Assembly (NCBI RefSeq): GCF_946479885.1
Contig: NZ_CAMLHM010000004.1
Location: forward strand, 60,051 to 124,050
Origin: an uncultured Devosia sp.
GTDB taxonomy: Bacteria > Pseudomonadota > Alphaproteobacteria > Rhizobiales > Devosiaceae
DNA length: 64,000 nt
Reading direction: 5' to 3'
The notes beneath the pieces were generated by a model, which did no database searches, was not told the origin of the DNA, and saw nothing but the letters and a program-made list of their open reading frames with translations. This document shows, piece by piece, positions 1-8,558 of this stretch. The stretch's first letter is position 1. Each line of letters starts with the position of its first letter. The translations under genes and the position numbers were made by a program.

Positions 1-138
1 TCAATCTGAGCGTCGGTGGCACAGCAATATGCGGTGAAAAACAGCGCGTCCCCAAGCATGCCCACACCCACACTCTAGCGGTCATAAATGGATATGCAAG
101 CAGCAGTTTCAATAGGCTAGCGCCGCCCGGAGCGTAGG
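1..138. other. Left-edge region, no supported gene
   Basis: No complete gene is visible. On the minus strand an ATG at 57-59 opens 19 codons (beginning MLGDALFF) that run off the left edge. There is only a poor G-rich sequence in front of it, so it may be the 5' end of a neighbouring gene or chance. The stretch otherwise separates the 3' end of recJ from whatever lies to the left. Confidence 0.25.
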
Positions 139-1929
139 CTAGGCCTTGGGTCTGGCCAGATCGGTCAGGCGAAACTGCACCTGTTCGCGGCCCTGGTAGT
201 GGTCGATCGAGAGCGAGCCGGCGAAGTGGAATGCCGAGTCGCCATCGCGCAGCAGGGCATCGCCGATGGCGGTGTTGGCGGCGCGGAAAGCAATGGCCTT
301 GAGGCGGGCGCCGTCCTCCGAGATGAGGGCAAAGCTCACATGGCCGCCCTTGCCGACAACCTGGGCGAACTTGGCCCGGTGGGCGGGGAAGGCGAAGACC
401 GGTCCGGGATTGCCGGCGCCGAAGGGCCCTGCCCGCTCCAGATCATGCACCAGATCGAGGCTGGCGCCGCGGGCGGTCAGCGCCGCGTCGACCGACAGCG
501 CGGTGGCTGCTCGCGCGGCGCCGACATCCACTGAAAGCGCTTCGGCGAGGAAGGAGCGGAACGGGCCGAGCTGCCCCGCCTTGATGGTGACGCCGGCCGC
601 CATGGCGTGGCCACCACCCTTGGCGATCAACCCGCGGTCCACCGCCTCGATGACGGCCCGGCCAAGATCAACGCCCGGCATGGACCGCCCCGAGCCGGTA
701 CCGGCGCCGTCGGGCCCCAGCGCGATGGCAAAGGTGGGCCGCTCGAAGCGCTCGCGCAGGCGGGCGGCGATGAGGCCGGCGACGCCCGGATGCCAATTGG
801 CGGAAGCAAGCACCAGCACCGGCGGCCCCTCGCCGCTACCGATTTCGAGTTCGGCGACCGCAGCCGCCTCTTCCACGGCTTCCACCTCGATGCGCTGGCG
901 TTCGGTGTTGAGTTCATCGAGCCGCGCGGCAAGGGCGAGGGCATGATGCTCGTCGTCGATGGTCAGCAGTTCCGTGCCCATGGCGGCATTGCCGATGCGG
1001 CCGCCGGCATTGATGCGCGGGCCGATGAGAAAGCCCAGGTGATAAGGACTGATCGGGCCGCTGAGCCGCGCTGCCAAAGCCAGGGCGGCTATGCCCTTGT
1101 TGTCGCCGCGCCGGGCGACTTCGAGGCCGCGCACCACAAAGGCGCGATTGAGCCCGGTGAGCGGCACCACGTCGCAGACCGTGGCCAGCGCCACCAGGTC
1201 GAGGAGTTTCAGCAGGTCCGGAAGGCCGGTATCGCCGCGCTGGCGCAAGGTGCGGTTGACCGCCACCAGCACCATGAACGTGACCCCGGCGGCACAGAGA
1301 TAGCCGAGCCCCGAAATGTCGTCGGGCCGGTTGGGATTGACCAAAGCCGTGGCCTCGGGCAGCGCGTGATCGCTCAGGTGATGGTCGACGACCAGCACAT
1401 CGGCGCCCCGGCTCCGCGCATGGGCGATGGGGCCGTCGCTGGTGGTGCCGCAATCGAGGGTGATGATGATCGTGGCACCGGCATCGATCAGCTTGTCCAT
1501 GGCCGCGATATTGGGGCCGTAGCCCTCGAAGATGCGGTCTGGAATATGCACCTGCGGCTCGATGCCGAAGTGGCGCAGGTAGCGCGCCATCAGCGCGCAG
1601 GAACAGGCGCCATCAACGTCGTAGTCACCGAATAGCGCAATGGCCTCGTTGTCGGTGATAGCCTTCGCCAGACGGTCAGCCAGCGCGTCCATCGCTGATA
1701 GCGTGGAGGGGTCGGGCATCAGCCCACGAATGGTGGGTTCCAGGTAGGTCTCGGCTTCATCGAGGCCGACACCACGGGCCGCGATCACGCGGGCAAGAAT
1801 CTCGGAAATGCCCGTGCGCTGCGAGATGGCCGTCGCTATGCGGGTCGTCGTGCCATCCAGCCGGTCGATCCACGCCCGGCCGGTGACCGACCTGGCAACA
1901 TCGAGGAAAGGGCGCGGCGCATCGAGCAT
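139..1929 (-). CDS. recJ: Single-stranded-DNA-specific exonuclease RecJ
   Basis: 596 aa, a normal length for RecJ, the 5'-3' single-strand exonuclease of RecF recombination and mismatch repair. The N-terminal DHH phosphoesterase domain shows LFGDYDVDG (about residue 100) and VVDHHLSDH, which supply the metal-binding Asp and His residues. The DHHA1 region has KGGGHAMAAG (about residue 440), and the last 100 residues are the OB-like domain. The ATG at 1929 has a pyrimidine-rich leader without a clear Shine-Dalgarno, but it fits the family N-terminus. It is the last gene of the glpX-recJ end of a conserved alphaproteobacterial block. About 235 bp containing palindromic repeats separate it from glpX, so it may have its own promoter. 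Confidence 0.95.
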   Translation of the reverse strand: MLDAPRPFLDVARSVTGRAWIDRLDGTTTRIATAISQRTGISEILARVIAARGVGLDEAETYLEPTIRGLMPDPSTLSAMDALADRLAKAITDNEAIALFGDYDVDGACSCALMARYLRHFGIEPQVHIPDRIFEGYGPNIAAMDKLIDAGATIIITLDCGTTSDGPIAHARSRGADVLVVDHHLSDHALPEATALVNPNRPDDISGLGYLCAAGVTFMVLVAVNRTLRQRGDTGLPDLLKLLDLVALATVCDVVPLTGLNRAFVVRGLEVARRGDNKGIAALALAARLSGPISPYHLGFLIGPRINAGGRIGNAAMGTELLTIDDEHHALALAARLDELNTERQRIEVEAVEEAAAVAELEIGSGEGPPVLVLASANWHPGVAGLIAARLRERFERPTFAIALGPDGAGTGSGRSMPGVDLGRAVIEAVDRGLIAKGGGHAMAAGVTIKAGQLGPFRSFLAEALSVDVGAARAATALSVDAALTARGASLDLVHDLERAGPFGAGNPGPVFAFPAHRAKFAQVVGKGGHVSFALISEDGARLKAIAFRAANTAIGDALLRDGDSAFHFAGSLSIDHYQGREQVQFRLTDLARPKA

Positions 1930-1991
1930 GGGGGAGAGGTAGGCGATTTGGGGGATGCTGGGAAGGGGCTGAACCTCGCGGCACCTCCGTC

Positions 1992-2150
1992 TTTCCTCTC
2001 CCGTTTACGGGAGAGGGGGACCGCCGACAGGCGGTGGAGAGGGGAGCAGCTTGCGCCAGGGCGGACGGGAGAAGCGGGGTTCGTGCATTTGGCACCCCCC
2101 TCCACCACGCTGCGCGTGGTCCCCCTCCCCCGCAGGCGGGGGAGGACAAG
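1992..2150. repeat. Two inverted copies of a palindromic REP-like unit
   Basis: Two copies of one repeat in opposite orientation lie between recJ and glpX. Copy 1 has a stem at 1995-2003/2008-2016 (CCTCTCCCG, TTTA loop) followed by a second stem at 2020-2025/2030-2035. Copy 2, read on the minus strand, has CCTCCCCCG paired over 2124-2132/2137-2145 followed by GGGACCACGC...GCGTGG. Stem sequences differ but the plan is the same: stem, GGGACC stem, GGAG(A/G)GGG tail. This is how dispersed BIME-like intergenic repeats look. Copy number elsewhere cannot be seen here. Confidence 0.75.
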
Positions 2151-2164
2151 GGGGCCCCCACCCC

Positions 2165-3154
2165 CTACCGCGCGTGGCTCGCCTTGATCCACCGCACGGT
2201 CTGGCTCCAGGAGCGCATGACGATGGTGCTGGTCTGGACAGAATTGCGGCGCAGGCGGACGCCTTCGAGCAAAGTGCCGTCGGTGACGCCGGTGGCGGCC
2301 ACCAGCACGTCGCCCGAGGCCAGTTCGCTGGCGTCATAGATGCGGTTGGGGTCCTCGATGCCCATGGCAAAGGCGCGCTCGCGCTTGGCCTGGGTGTCGA
2401 GGATCAGCTTGCCCTGCATCTGGCCGCCGATGCAGCGCAGGGCCGCAGCGGCCAGGACGCCCTCGGGTGCGCCGCCGGAACCCAGATAGATATCGATGCC
2501 GGTATCCTCGGTGTTGACCGCGTGGATTACGCCGGCAATGTCACCATCACTGATCAGCTTGACCCCGACGCCGGTGGTGCGGAGTTCCTCGATCAGGCCC
2601 GCGTGGCGCGGGCGATCGAGCACGATAGCGGTGATTTCGCTGAGCGGCACGCCCTTGGCCTGGGCCAGCGCCTTGACGTTTTCCGTGGCCGTCCAGTCGA
2701 TATGGACGGTGCCGGGCGCATAGTCGGCGCCGATGGCGATCTTGTGCATGTAGACGTTGCGGGCGACGTTCAGCAGGCCACCGCGCTCGGCCATTGCGAG
2801 GACCACAATGGAATCGGGCTGGTTCTTGGCGCAGAGGGTGACACCCTCCAGCGGATCGACAGCGATATCGACCTCGGGGCCCTGCCCGGCTCCGACAGAC
2901 TGGCCGATGAACAGCTCATCGCACTCGTTTTCCTCGCCTTCGCCGATGACGATACGGCCGGAAATGGCGACGCTGTCGAGCTCAGCCTTCATCGCCTTGA
3001 CGGCAGCCTCGTCGGCGGCTTGCTCGTTGCCCTTGCCGCGCCATTCGGCGGCGGCGATGGCGGCGCGCTCGGTAACGCGCACCAGTTCCAGGGTCAGGCT
3101 GCGGTGGAGATTGGCGGGGCTCTTGTCGCCCTCGACCTTGCTCAGTCTCATCAT
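2165..3154 (-). CDS. glpX: Class II fructose-1,6-bisphosphatase GlpX
   Basis: 329 aa, the usual size. Class II FBPase hydrolyses fructose-1,6-bisphosphate in gluconeogenesis. Family signatures visible are GRIVIGEGEENE (about residue 65) with the metal-binding acidic residues, the DPLEG box, and GSGGAPEGVLAAAALRCIGG (about residue 185). Two ATG codons stand in tandem (3154 and 3151) behind GGAGG. The second is better spaced from the Shine-Dalgarno, so the true start may be 3151. It sits 35 bp downstream of hom on the same strand, and the two are probably co-transcribed, as in other Hyphomicrobiales. Confidence 0.95.
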   Translation of the reverse strand: MMRLSKVEGDKSPANLHRSLTLELVRVTERAAIAAAEWRGKGNEQAADEAAVKAMKAELDSVAISGRIVIGEGEENECDELFIGQSVGAGQGPEVDIAVDPLEGVTLCAKNQPDSIVVLAMAERGGLLNVARNVYMHKIAIGADYAPGTVHIDWTATENVKALAQAKGVPLSEITAIVLDRPRHAGLIEELRTTGVGVKLISDGDIAGVIHAVNTEDTGIDIYLGSGGAPEGVLAAAALRCIGGQMQGKLILDTQAKRERAFAMGIEDPNRIYDASELASGDVLVAATGVTDGTLLEGVRLRRNSVQTSTIVMRSWSQTVRWIKASHAR

Positions 3155-3189
3155 TCCTCCCGGGGGCCCGATTTGCCCCGCAGGGGATA

Positions 3190-4698
3190 TCAGAGCGTTT
3201 CGATCCGGATCAACTGCGGTTCACCCACGATAAACCCGTCGTCAGCGATCTGCGCAAGCGATTCACGCACGGCTGATTCCAAAGTCTGTTGAGTGATCAT
3301 CACTACCGTGCGGGTGGGCGAACCATCCGGTGCCACCGCCTTAGCGTTCAAATCCGACCGCTGGATGACGGAGTCGATGGAAATGGCGTGCTCAGCCATG
3401 CGGCTGGCAATGGCGGCGAGCGCGCCGGGCACATCCTTGGCGTTGAGACGGATGTAATAACCACCGTCATGGGCGCGCATCGGCGCCTGCTTGTAGGGCA
3501 GCAATTCCTCGCTCGGCACGCCCAACGGCGGCACGCGCGTGCCGCGGGCGATGTCGAGAATGTCCGACAGGACCGACGAGGCCGTCGGCGGGCCGCCAGC
3601 GCCGGGGCCGGCGAGCAGGAGCTCGTGCACATGGTCGGTTTCGAGCGCCACCGCATTCATCACGCCGTCGACGCCGGCAATGGCCGAGCCCTTGGGCACA
3701 AAGGTGGGGTGCACGCGCTGCTCGATGCCTTCATCGGTGCGCTGGGCGATGCCGAGCAGCTTGATCTTGTAGCCGAGTTCGGCCGCGACCTTGATGTCGT
3801 GCTGGGTGATGCGGGAAATGCCTTCCACCCGGATCTGGTCGGGCGCGATCTCGTAGCCGAAGCACAGCGTCGCCAGGATCGACAGCTTGTGTGCGGTGTC
3901 GAAGCCCTCGACGTCAAAGGTCGGATCGGCCTCGGCATAGCCCAGAGCCTGCGCATCCTTGAGGCAGTCGGCGAAGCTGATGTCCTCGTTGCCCATGCGG
4001 GTGAGGATATAGTTGCAGGTGCCGTTCATGATGCCGAACACCTTGGCGATGCGAGCAGAGCCCAGGCCCTCGCGCAGCGTCTTGATGACGGGGATGCCGC
4101 CGGCGACAGCCGCCTCGAAGCCGAGCTGGGCGCCCGATTCCTCGGCCATGCGGGCCAGGGTGACGCCGTGCTTGGCAAGCAGAGCCTTGTTTGCCGTGAC
4201 CACGGGACGCCCGATTTCGAGCGCCGCCTTCACGGCGGCGAAGGCCGGACCGTCTTCCCCGCCGATCAGCTCGACGAAGAGGTCGATGCCGTCGGACTTG
4301 GCGAGCGCCACCGGATCGTCAAACCAGTCGAGCCCGGAAATGTCGATGCCGCGGTCGCGGGATCGCGAGCGCGCGGCAACGGCCGTCACGACGAGCTGCC
4401 GGCCCAGTTTTTTCGTGAGCTCGGCGCCGTCCTTCTGCAGGATGCGCACCAGGGTGGCGCCGACATTGCCGAGGCCGGCCACGCCAACGCGCAGCGGCGC
4501 CTGGGTCTCGCCATCGCCGAAATCCTGCATGGCCTTGAGAATGCGGGCCCGCGTATCCGAGCGCGGTTCGCGGCCCTCGCGCAGGTCGAACACGAACAAT
4601 GGATCGCCCGCAACGGTGCGGCCGAAGCGGGTCGGGGTCCAGCCGCGGGCGGAGATGAAAGATTCGACGGATTGGCGGAAGGAGGCGATATCACTCAT
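3190..4698 (-). CDS. hom: Homoserine dehydrogenase with N-terminal HTH-like domain fusion
   Basis: 502 aa, about 65 longer than an ordinary Hom (about 430-440). The enzyme reduces aspartate semialdehyde to homoserine for Thr, Met and Ile synthesis. From about residue 70 the usual architecture follows: Rossmann motif VGVAGLGNVG, catalytic region with VTANKALLAKHG and GIMNGTCNYILTRM, and a C-terminal ACT domain for feedback control. Residues 1-60 (with FGRTVAGDPLFVFDLREGRE) resemble the short lambda-repressor-like HTH proteins common in rhizobia, so this looks like an in-frame domain fusion. The ATG at 4698 lacks a strong Shine-Dalgarno. An internal ATG at 4530 would give a conventional Hom but also has only a weak AAGG in front. 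I keep the long form because the extra segment has its own recognisable domain. Confidence 0.9.
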   Translation of the reverse strand: MSDIASFRQSVESFISARGWTPTRFGRTVAGDPLFVFDLREGREPRSDTRARILKAMQDFGDGETQAPLRVGVAGLGNVGATLVRILQKDGAELTKKLGRQLVVTAVAARSRSRDRGIDISGLDWFDDPVALAKSDGIDLFVELIGGEDGPAFAAVKAALEIGRPVVTANKALLAKHGVTLARMAEESGAQLGFEAAVAGGIPVIKTLREGLGSARIAKVFGIMNGTCNYILTRMGNEDISFADCLKDAQALGYAEADPTFDVEGFDTAHKLSILATLCFGYEIAPDQIRVEGISRITQHDIKVAAELGYKIKLLGIAQRTDEGIEQRVHPTFVPKGSAIAGVDGVMNAVALETDHVHELLLAGPGAGGPPTASSVLSDILDIARGTRVPPLGVPSEELLPYKQAPMRAHDGGYYIRLNAKDVPGALAAIASRMAEHAISIDSVIQRSDLNAKAVAPDGSPTRTVVMITQQTLESAVRESLAQIADDGFIVGEPQLIRIETL

Positions 4699-4748
4699 GG
4701 GGGCGACATCTGCATAGGATTGTGCCTAGCCGTCAATAGGAGTTTGTT

Positions 4749-5585
4749 TCAGCCGGCATAGCCGAGACAAATCGCCCCGGCAGCGACGACGATACCCGCC
4801 ACGATGCGGGGGGCGGTCAGTTTCTCGCCAAGGAACAGCCAGCCGATGAGGATGGCGAAGACGACGCTGGTTTCGCGCAGGGCGGTAATGGGTCCCGCAG
4901 GCCCCATGGAAAAGGCTATGACCACCAAGGCGTAGGCAAAGAGCGCAACGATGCCGCCGCCGAGGGCCTTGCGAGTCTCGACGGAACGGACGTCGACCAC
5001 CAGCTTGCGGCGGACCAGCACGAAGGCTAGCGGCAGCAGGGTGCCGTAGCCGATGAAGACCCAGGCGGCATAGGCGCCGGCATGTTCGGCGGCATGTACG
5101 CCGACAGAGTCCACGGTGCCGTAGCTGGCGACGATGACACCGGTCGCAAAGGCATAGCCGAGCGAGGTCCAAGACGCCCTGCCCCGGCCGAGCGCCAGGC
5201 TCATGATGCCCGCCGCGACCATGGTGACGCCAATGGCCTGCAGCGGGGTCGGACGCAGGCCGGTGAGCAGGAAGGTGCCAAGTGTCACCAACAAGGGCGC
5301 GGTGCCACGGACAATTGGATAGACCTGCCCCAGTTGTCCATGCCGATAGGCGGCGACCAGAAAGAAGGTGTAGCCGACCTGCAAGACCGACGAGAGCGCG
5401 ATGTAGGGCCAGGCTGCCACGGCCGGAAGCGGGAAGAAGAAGGCGAAAGGTATGGCGATGATGGTGCCTGAAAAGCTCATCACCGTCACAGTCCAGAGCC
5501 GGTCGGCTCCGCTGCGCAGGAAGGCGTTCCAGGTGGCATGCATGACGGCGGCAAACAGCGCCAGGCCGATGACGAGCGGACTCAT
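4749..5585 (-). CDS. EamA/DMT family transporter
   Basis: 278 aa with about ten hydrophobic segments in two repeats of five, the drug/metabolite transporter plan: inner-membrane export or exchange of small metabolites. The N-terminus (MSPLVIGLALFAAVMHATWNAFLRSG) carries the typical early Trp-Asn pair, and the second EamA repeat ends with GWLFLGEKLT and a last helix. Substrate cannot be deduced. It lies on the minus strand between alaC and hom and ends 50 bp before hom begins, so it interrupts the alaC-hom synteny seen in related genomes. It could share a transcript with hom. Confidence 0.85.
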   Translation of the reverse strand: MSPLVIGLALFAAVMHATWNAFLRSGADRLWTVTVMSFSGTIIAIPFAFFFPLPAVAAWPYIALSSVLQVGYTFFLVAAYRHGQLGQVYPIVRGTAPLLVTLGTFLLTGLRPTPLQAIGVTMVAAGIMSLALGRGRASWTSLGYAFATGVIVASYGTVDSVGVHAAEHAGAYAAWVFIGYGTLLPLAFVLVRRKLVVDVRSVETRKALGGGIVALFAYALVVIAFSMGPAGPITALRETSVVFAILIGWLFLGEKLTAPRIVAGIVVAAGAICLGYAG

Positions 5586-5774
5586 GGCAACGCGGCTGAC
5601 CGGGCGTTGGTGTGTCTGTCGCGAGTCCCCATGACAGGTTTATGACAACGGGGAGCGCGGCGCGTCAACGGTTTAAGGGGCGAGGCCGAGCGGAGTAGAT
5701 CGGCTGGAGGCGAAGAGGATACCCCCTCCTAGCCTCCCCCGACAGGGGAGGTCAGGAGCAGCTACTCTTCCTTG

Positions 5775-6743
5775 CTACTGAGCGACCGCCTTCGCGGCAG
5801 CGCCCAGGACCTCGAGATAACGCGGCACGCCCCAGCGGAGGGACAGGATGCTTGGCGGGGAGACCGCGGCCACGTTCTCGGTGCCGACCAGCGCCGCCAG
5901 GCCGCCCTCTGCGATGGGCGGATAGGTCTGGGCCTGAGGCGTGGCCAGCCATTCGTCGAGCGCCGCCTGCTCTTCGTAATAGGTGATGAAGATATCGGCC
6001 TTGAGCTGATCGAAGAGCTCATAGCTCAGTGGGTAGTAGAAGGCGTCGTCGCCCGGCGCCAGTGTGGCGACGCTGGGATCCATGACCATGCCGAAATCGG
6101 TGAGGAACTTCATGCGTGCGTCGAGCGGAGCGTAGACGGCCATCGAGCCATCATAGTCGTTGGCGCTGGCAAAGGTGACTTCGCTGAGTTCCGGATATTT
6201 GGCGAATTCGGCTTTGACCCAGGTCGTCGTGTCGTCGACCAGAACCTGCGCCTCGGCCTCCTTGCCCAAAGCCTTGCCGATGATCAGCGTCAGATCCTGC
6301 CAGGACGTGGACCACGGCGCGCCGCTATAGGCGATGGTCGGGGCGATGCCTGACAGCAGCGCATACTGCTCGGCGGTGATGCCGGAATAGGCCGCGATGA
6401 TCAGGTCGGGCGTCAGCGCGGCGATCTGCTCGATCGGGGGCTCGCCGCCGGCGTCGAGGATAACAGGCGTGTCAGCGCCGGCTGCTTCCAGCGCATCCTC
6501 GACCCAGTCGTGGATGCCGTTGTCACCGCCACCATAGGATTGGAACGGCATGCCGACGGGCACCTTGCCCAGGGCGATGACCGCGTCCTCATTGCTCCAG
6601 CCCCAGGTGACGATGCGCTGCGGCTCAGCAGCAATGACGGTTTCGCCATGGGCATGCTGGATAGTGACCGGGAAGGCCTGAGCAAAGACGGCCGTCGCGG
6701 TGAAAGCGAGCGGGATGGCGAGAGCGAGGGCGGAAAGACGCAT
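5775..6743 (-). CDS. Iron-siderophore-type ABC substrate-binding protein
   Basis: 322 aa from the ATG at 6743, chosen because it begins a clear Sec signal peptide (MRLSALALAIPLAFTATAVFA) with AGGTG seven bases upstream. An upstream in-frame ATG at 6836 would put 31 polar residues in front of the signal. The mature part is a periplasmic-binding fold of the FepB/FecB type: HGETVIAAEPQRIVTWGW near the start, then LTPDLIIAAYSGIT, the spine between lobes, and LAPGDDAFYYPLSYELFDQLKADIF. It should bind ferric siderophore or heme-like ligands in the periplasm. No permease or ATPase partner lies beside it, so it must work with a transporter encoded elsewhere. Confidence 0.85.
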   Translation of the reverse strand: MRLSALALAIPLAFTATAVFAQAFPVTIQHAHGETVIAAEPQRIVTWGWSNEDAVIALGKVPVGMPFQSYGGGDNGIHDWVEDALEAAGADTPVILDAGGEPPIEQIAALTPDLIIAAYSGITAEQYALLSGIAPTIAYSGAPWSTSWQDLTLIIGKALGKEAEAQVLVDDTTTWVKAEFAKYPELSEVTFASANDYDGSMAVYAPLDARMKFLTDFGMVMDPSVATLAPGDDAFYYPLSYELFDQLKADIFITYYEEQAALDEWLATPQAQTYPPIAEGGLAALVGTENVAAVSPPSILSLRWGVPRYLEVLGAAAKAVAQ

Positions 6744-6833
6744 GACGCACCTGTTGAATGGAGGTGGTTCTCCATACAAAAGGTGAGTTGTGTTGTCATG
6801 TATTTTGTTGGGCGCGCCGAAAAGCTCGATCGT

Positions 6834-6910
6834 CACCCTCGGGCGTGACCCGAGGGTGTTACACTTTCTAGCGCTGGCAAGTGCAGAACCCTCGGGTCAG
6901 GCCCGAGGGT
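6834..6910. repeat. Pair of CCCTCGGG palindromic repeats
   Basis: Two near-identical hairpins: CACCCTCGGG/CCCGAGGGTG at 6834-6858 with a 5-nt loop, and ACCCTCGGG/CCCGAGGGT at 6888-6910 with a 5-nt loop. They lie between the start of the binding-protein gene and the stop of alaC. They look like REP units common in Hyphomicrobiales intergenic DNA and may also act as a rho-independent-like end for alaC, although no T run follows. Confidence 0.75.
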
Positions 6911-6929
6911 GGGAAGAGGCGTGGCCTGA

Positions 6930-8144
6930 CTATCCGACCAGCGGGACCACGTTCCCTGCCCCGGTCTTGGAGCCCAGCAGCTTCTTGATGTTGCGGGCGG
7001 CCTGGCGGATGCGCTGCTCGTTTTCGACGAAAGCCAGGCGGATATACTGATCGCCATACTCGCCGAAGCCGACGCCCGGAGCGACGCCGACGCCGGTTTC
7101 CTGGATCAGCAGCTTGGCGAATTCGAGCGAGCCGAGATGGGCGAACTGGGCCGGAATCGGCGCCCAGGCGAACATGGTGGCCTTGGGCACCGGGATATCC
7201 CAGCCCGAGCGGCCGAAGCTCTCGACCAGCACATCGCGGCGGTGCTTGTAGACCTTGCGCACTTCCTCGATGACGTCATCCGAGCCATTGAGTGCGGCCG
7301 TTGCGGCGACCTGGATCGGCGTAAAGGCACCATAGTCGAGATAGGACTTCACGCGGGCCAAAGCCGCGATCAGGCGCTCATTGCCGACCGCGAAACCGAC
7401 GCGCCAGCCGGGCATGGAATAGGTCTTGGACATCGAGGTGAATTCCACCGTGATATCGATGGCGCCCGGCACCTGCAGCACCGACGGCGGCGGCTCATCC
7501 GCATCGAAGTAGATCTCGGAATAGGCGAGATCGGAGAGGATGAAGATGCCGTGTTCCTTACAATACTTGACCACCTCGGCATAGAAATCGAGCGTGGCGG
7601 TATAGGCCGTCGGGTTGGCCGGATAGTTCAGTACCAGCGCGATGGGCTTGGGAATCGAGTGGCGCACGGCCCGATCGAGCGAGCGCATGAAATCTTCATT
7701 CGGATCAGCAGGCATGGAGCGGACGACGCCGCCGCTCATGATGAAGCCGAAGGAATGGATGGGATAGGTCGGGTTGGGCACCAACACCACGTCGCCAGGC
7801 GCCGTGATGGCCGAGGCCATGTTGGCAAAGCCTTCCTTGGAGCCCAGCGTCGCCACGATCTGCGTATCGGGGTTGAGCTTCACGCCGAAGCGGCGGCCAT
7901 AGTAGCTCGCCTGGGCCTTGCGCAGGCCGGGAATGCCGCGCGAGGTCGAATAGCGGTGGGTGCGGCCGTCCTTAACGGTTTCCTGCAGCTTTTCGACGAT
8001 GTGCTGGGGCGTCGGCATGTCCGGATTGCCCATGCCCAGATCGATCACGTCAACGCCTTCGGCGCGGGCCTTGGCCTTGAGCGGATCAATATGGGCAAAG
8101 ACGTAAGGGGGAAGACGACGGATCTTGTGGAAGTCTGCGCTCAT
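6930..8144 (-). CDS. alaC: AlaC-like aminotransferase (class I/II, PLP)
   Basis: 404 aa. The sequence follows E. coli AlaC closely: RLPPYVFAHIDPLKAKAR at the start, IDLGMGNPDMPTPQHIVEKL, RYSTSRGIPGLRKA, and ATLGSKEGFANM. The PLP lysine lies in SMSKTYSMPGWRVGF, and VLNYPANPTAYT is the Asn-binding loop. AlaC makes alanine from pyruvate and glutamate; close relatives are often annotated as LL-diaminopimelate or aspartate aminotransferase, so the substrate is not certain. In related genomes it sits directly before hom-glpX-recJ, which it does here apart from the two inserted transport genes. Confidence 0.88.
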   Translation of the reverse strand: MSADFHKIRRLPPYVFAHIDPLKAKARAEGVDVIDLGMGNPDMPTPQHIVEKLQETVKDGRTHRYSTSRGIPGLRKAQASYYGRRFGVKLNPDTQIVATLGSKEGFANMASAITAPGDVVLVPNPTYPIHSFGFIMSGGVVRSMPADPNEDFMRSLDRAVRHSIPKPIALVLNYPANPTAYTATLDFYAEVVKYCKEHGIFILSDLAYSEIYFDADEPPPSVLQVPGAIDITVEFTSMSKTYSMPGWRVGFAVGNERLIAALARVKSYLDYGAFTPIQVAATAALNGSDDVIEEVRKVYKHRRDVLVESFGRSGWDIPVPKATMFAWAPIPAQFAHLGSLEFAKLLIQETGVGVAPGVGFGEYGDQYIRLAFVENEQRIRQAARNIKKLLGSKTGAGNVVPLVG

Positions 8145-8257
8145 GATTTCCTCGGCGGTTCCCTGGGGAACCTGGACTGGCCGCGACGCGCCTGGAGCGC
8201 CACACCTCTGTTTGAGGCCGTGATTATCGCGGAATTATGGTTGTGAACGGGTTAAGT

Positions 8258-8275
8258 GACCCCTGTTTCGGGGTC
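8258..8275. repeat. Small inverted repeat (hairpin)
   Basis: GACCCC (8258-8263) pairs with GGGGTC (8270-8275) across a 6-nt loop. It lies downstream of the 31-aa peptide gene on the minus strand and upstream of alaC. It could be a transcription end signal or part of the alaC leader. No T run accompanies it. Confidence 0.4.
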
Positions 8276-8288
8276 GATCTCGTGTTCG

Positions 8289-8325
8289 GCTCTTCCCGGC
8301 CCTGGCAGGGCCACGCGGGAAGAGC
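8289..8325 (-). terminator. Hairpin overlapping the stop of the 31-aa peptide
   Basis: A perfect 10-bp stem, GCTCTTCCCG (8289-8298) with CGGGAAGAGC (8316-8325), encloses a second GC-rich stem (GCCCT/AGGGC). The stop codon of the small minus-strand reading frame starts inside the right arm. No U tract follows, so termination is a guess; the strong secondary structure is plain. Confidence 0.5.
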
Positions 8326-8420
8326 TAGCGGGCGTTTGCCGCCGCCACGAGGGCAGCCGCGGCCACTGCACTGCCGGCGAGCAAGGCTCCAACGCTAGCA
8401 ACAGTGTACAGAGACTGCAT
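8325..8420 (-). CDS. 31-aa hydrophobic small protein
   Basis: Short reading frame starting ATG at 8420 and ending TAG at 8325: MQSLYTVASVGALLAGSA followed by an Ala/Val-rich run and ANAR. It is almost wholly hydrophobic and would form one membrane helix or a signal-peptide-like segment. Upstream GAAGGG and AAGGG sequences are placed like a Shine-Dalgarno. A strong hairpin overlaps its stop. No family is recognised. Support is reading frame, ribosome site and composition only. Confidence 0.45.
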   Translation of the reverse strand: MQSLYTVASVGALLAGSAVAAAALVAAANAR

Positions 8421-8558
8421 GTCCCTTGCCCTTCAGATGCGATTTTTGTAAGGAAATCAGCTATCGACAGGCCGTTCATAAATCCTCCCCGGGGTATTGT
8501 AAATGGTCCGGGGGACGCCAACCTTCGGCTCCAGACGGTCACATGGTGAGGTAAGACT

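Noticed and set aside
199..1635. Plus-strand reading frames of 100-340 codons across recJ
   Set aside because: They are antisense shadows in high-GC DNA; the minus-strand protein is clearly RecJ.
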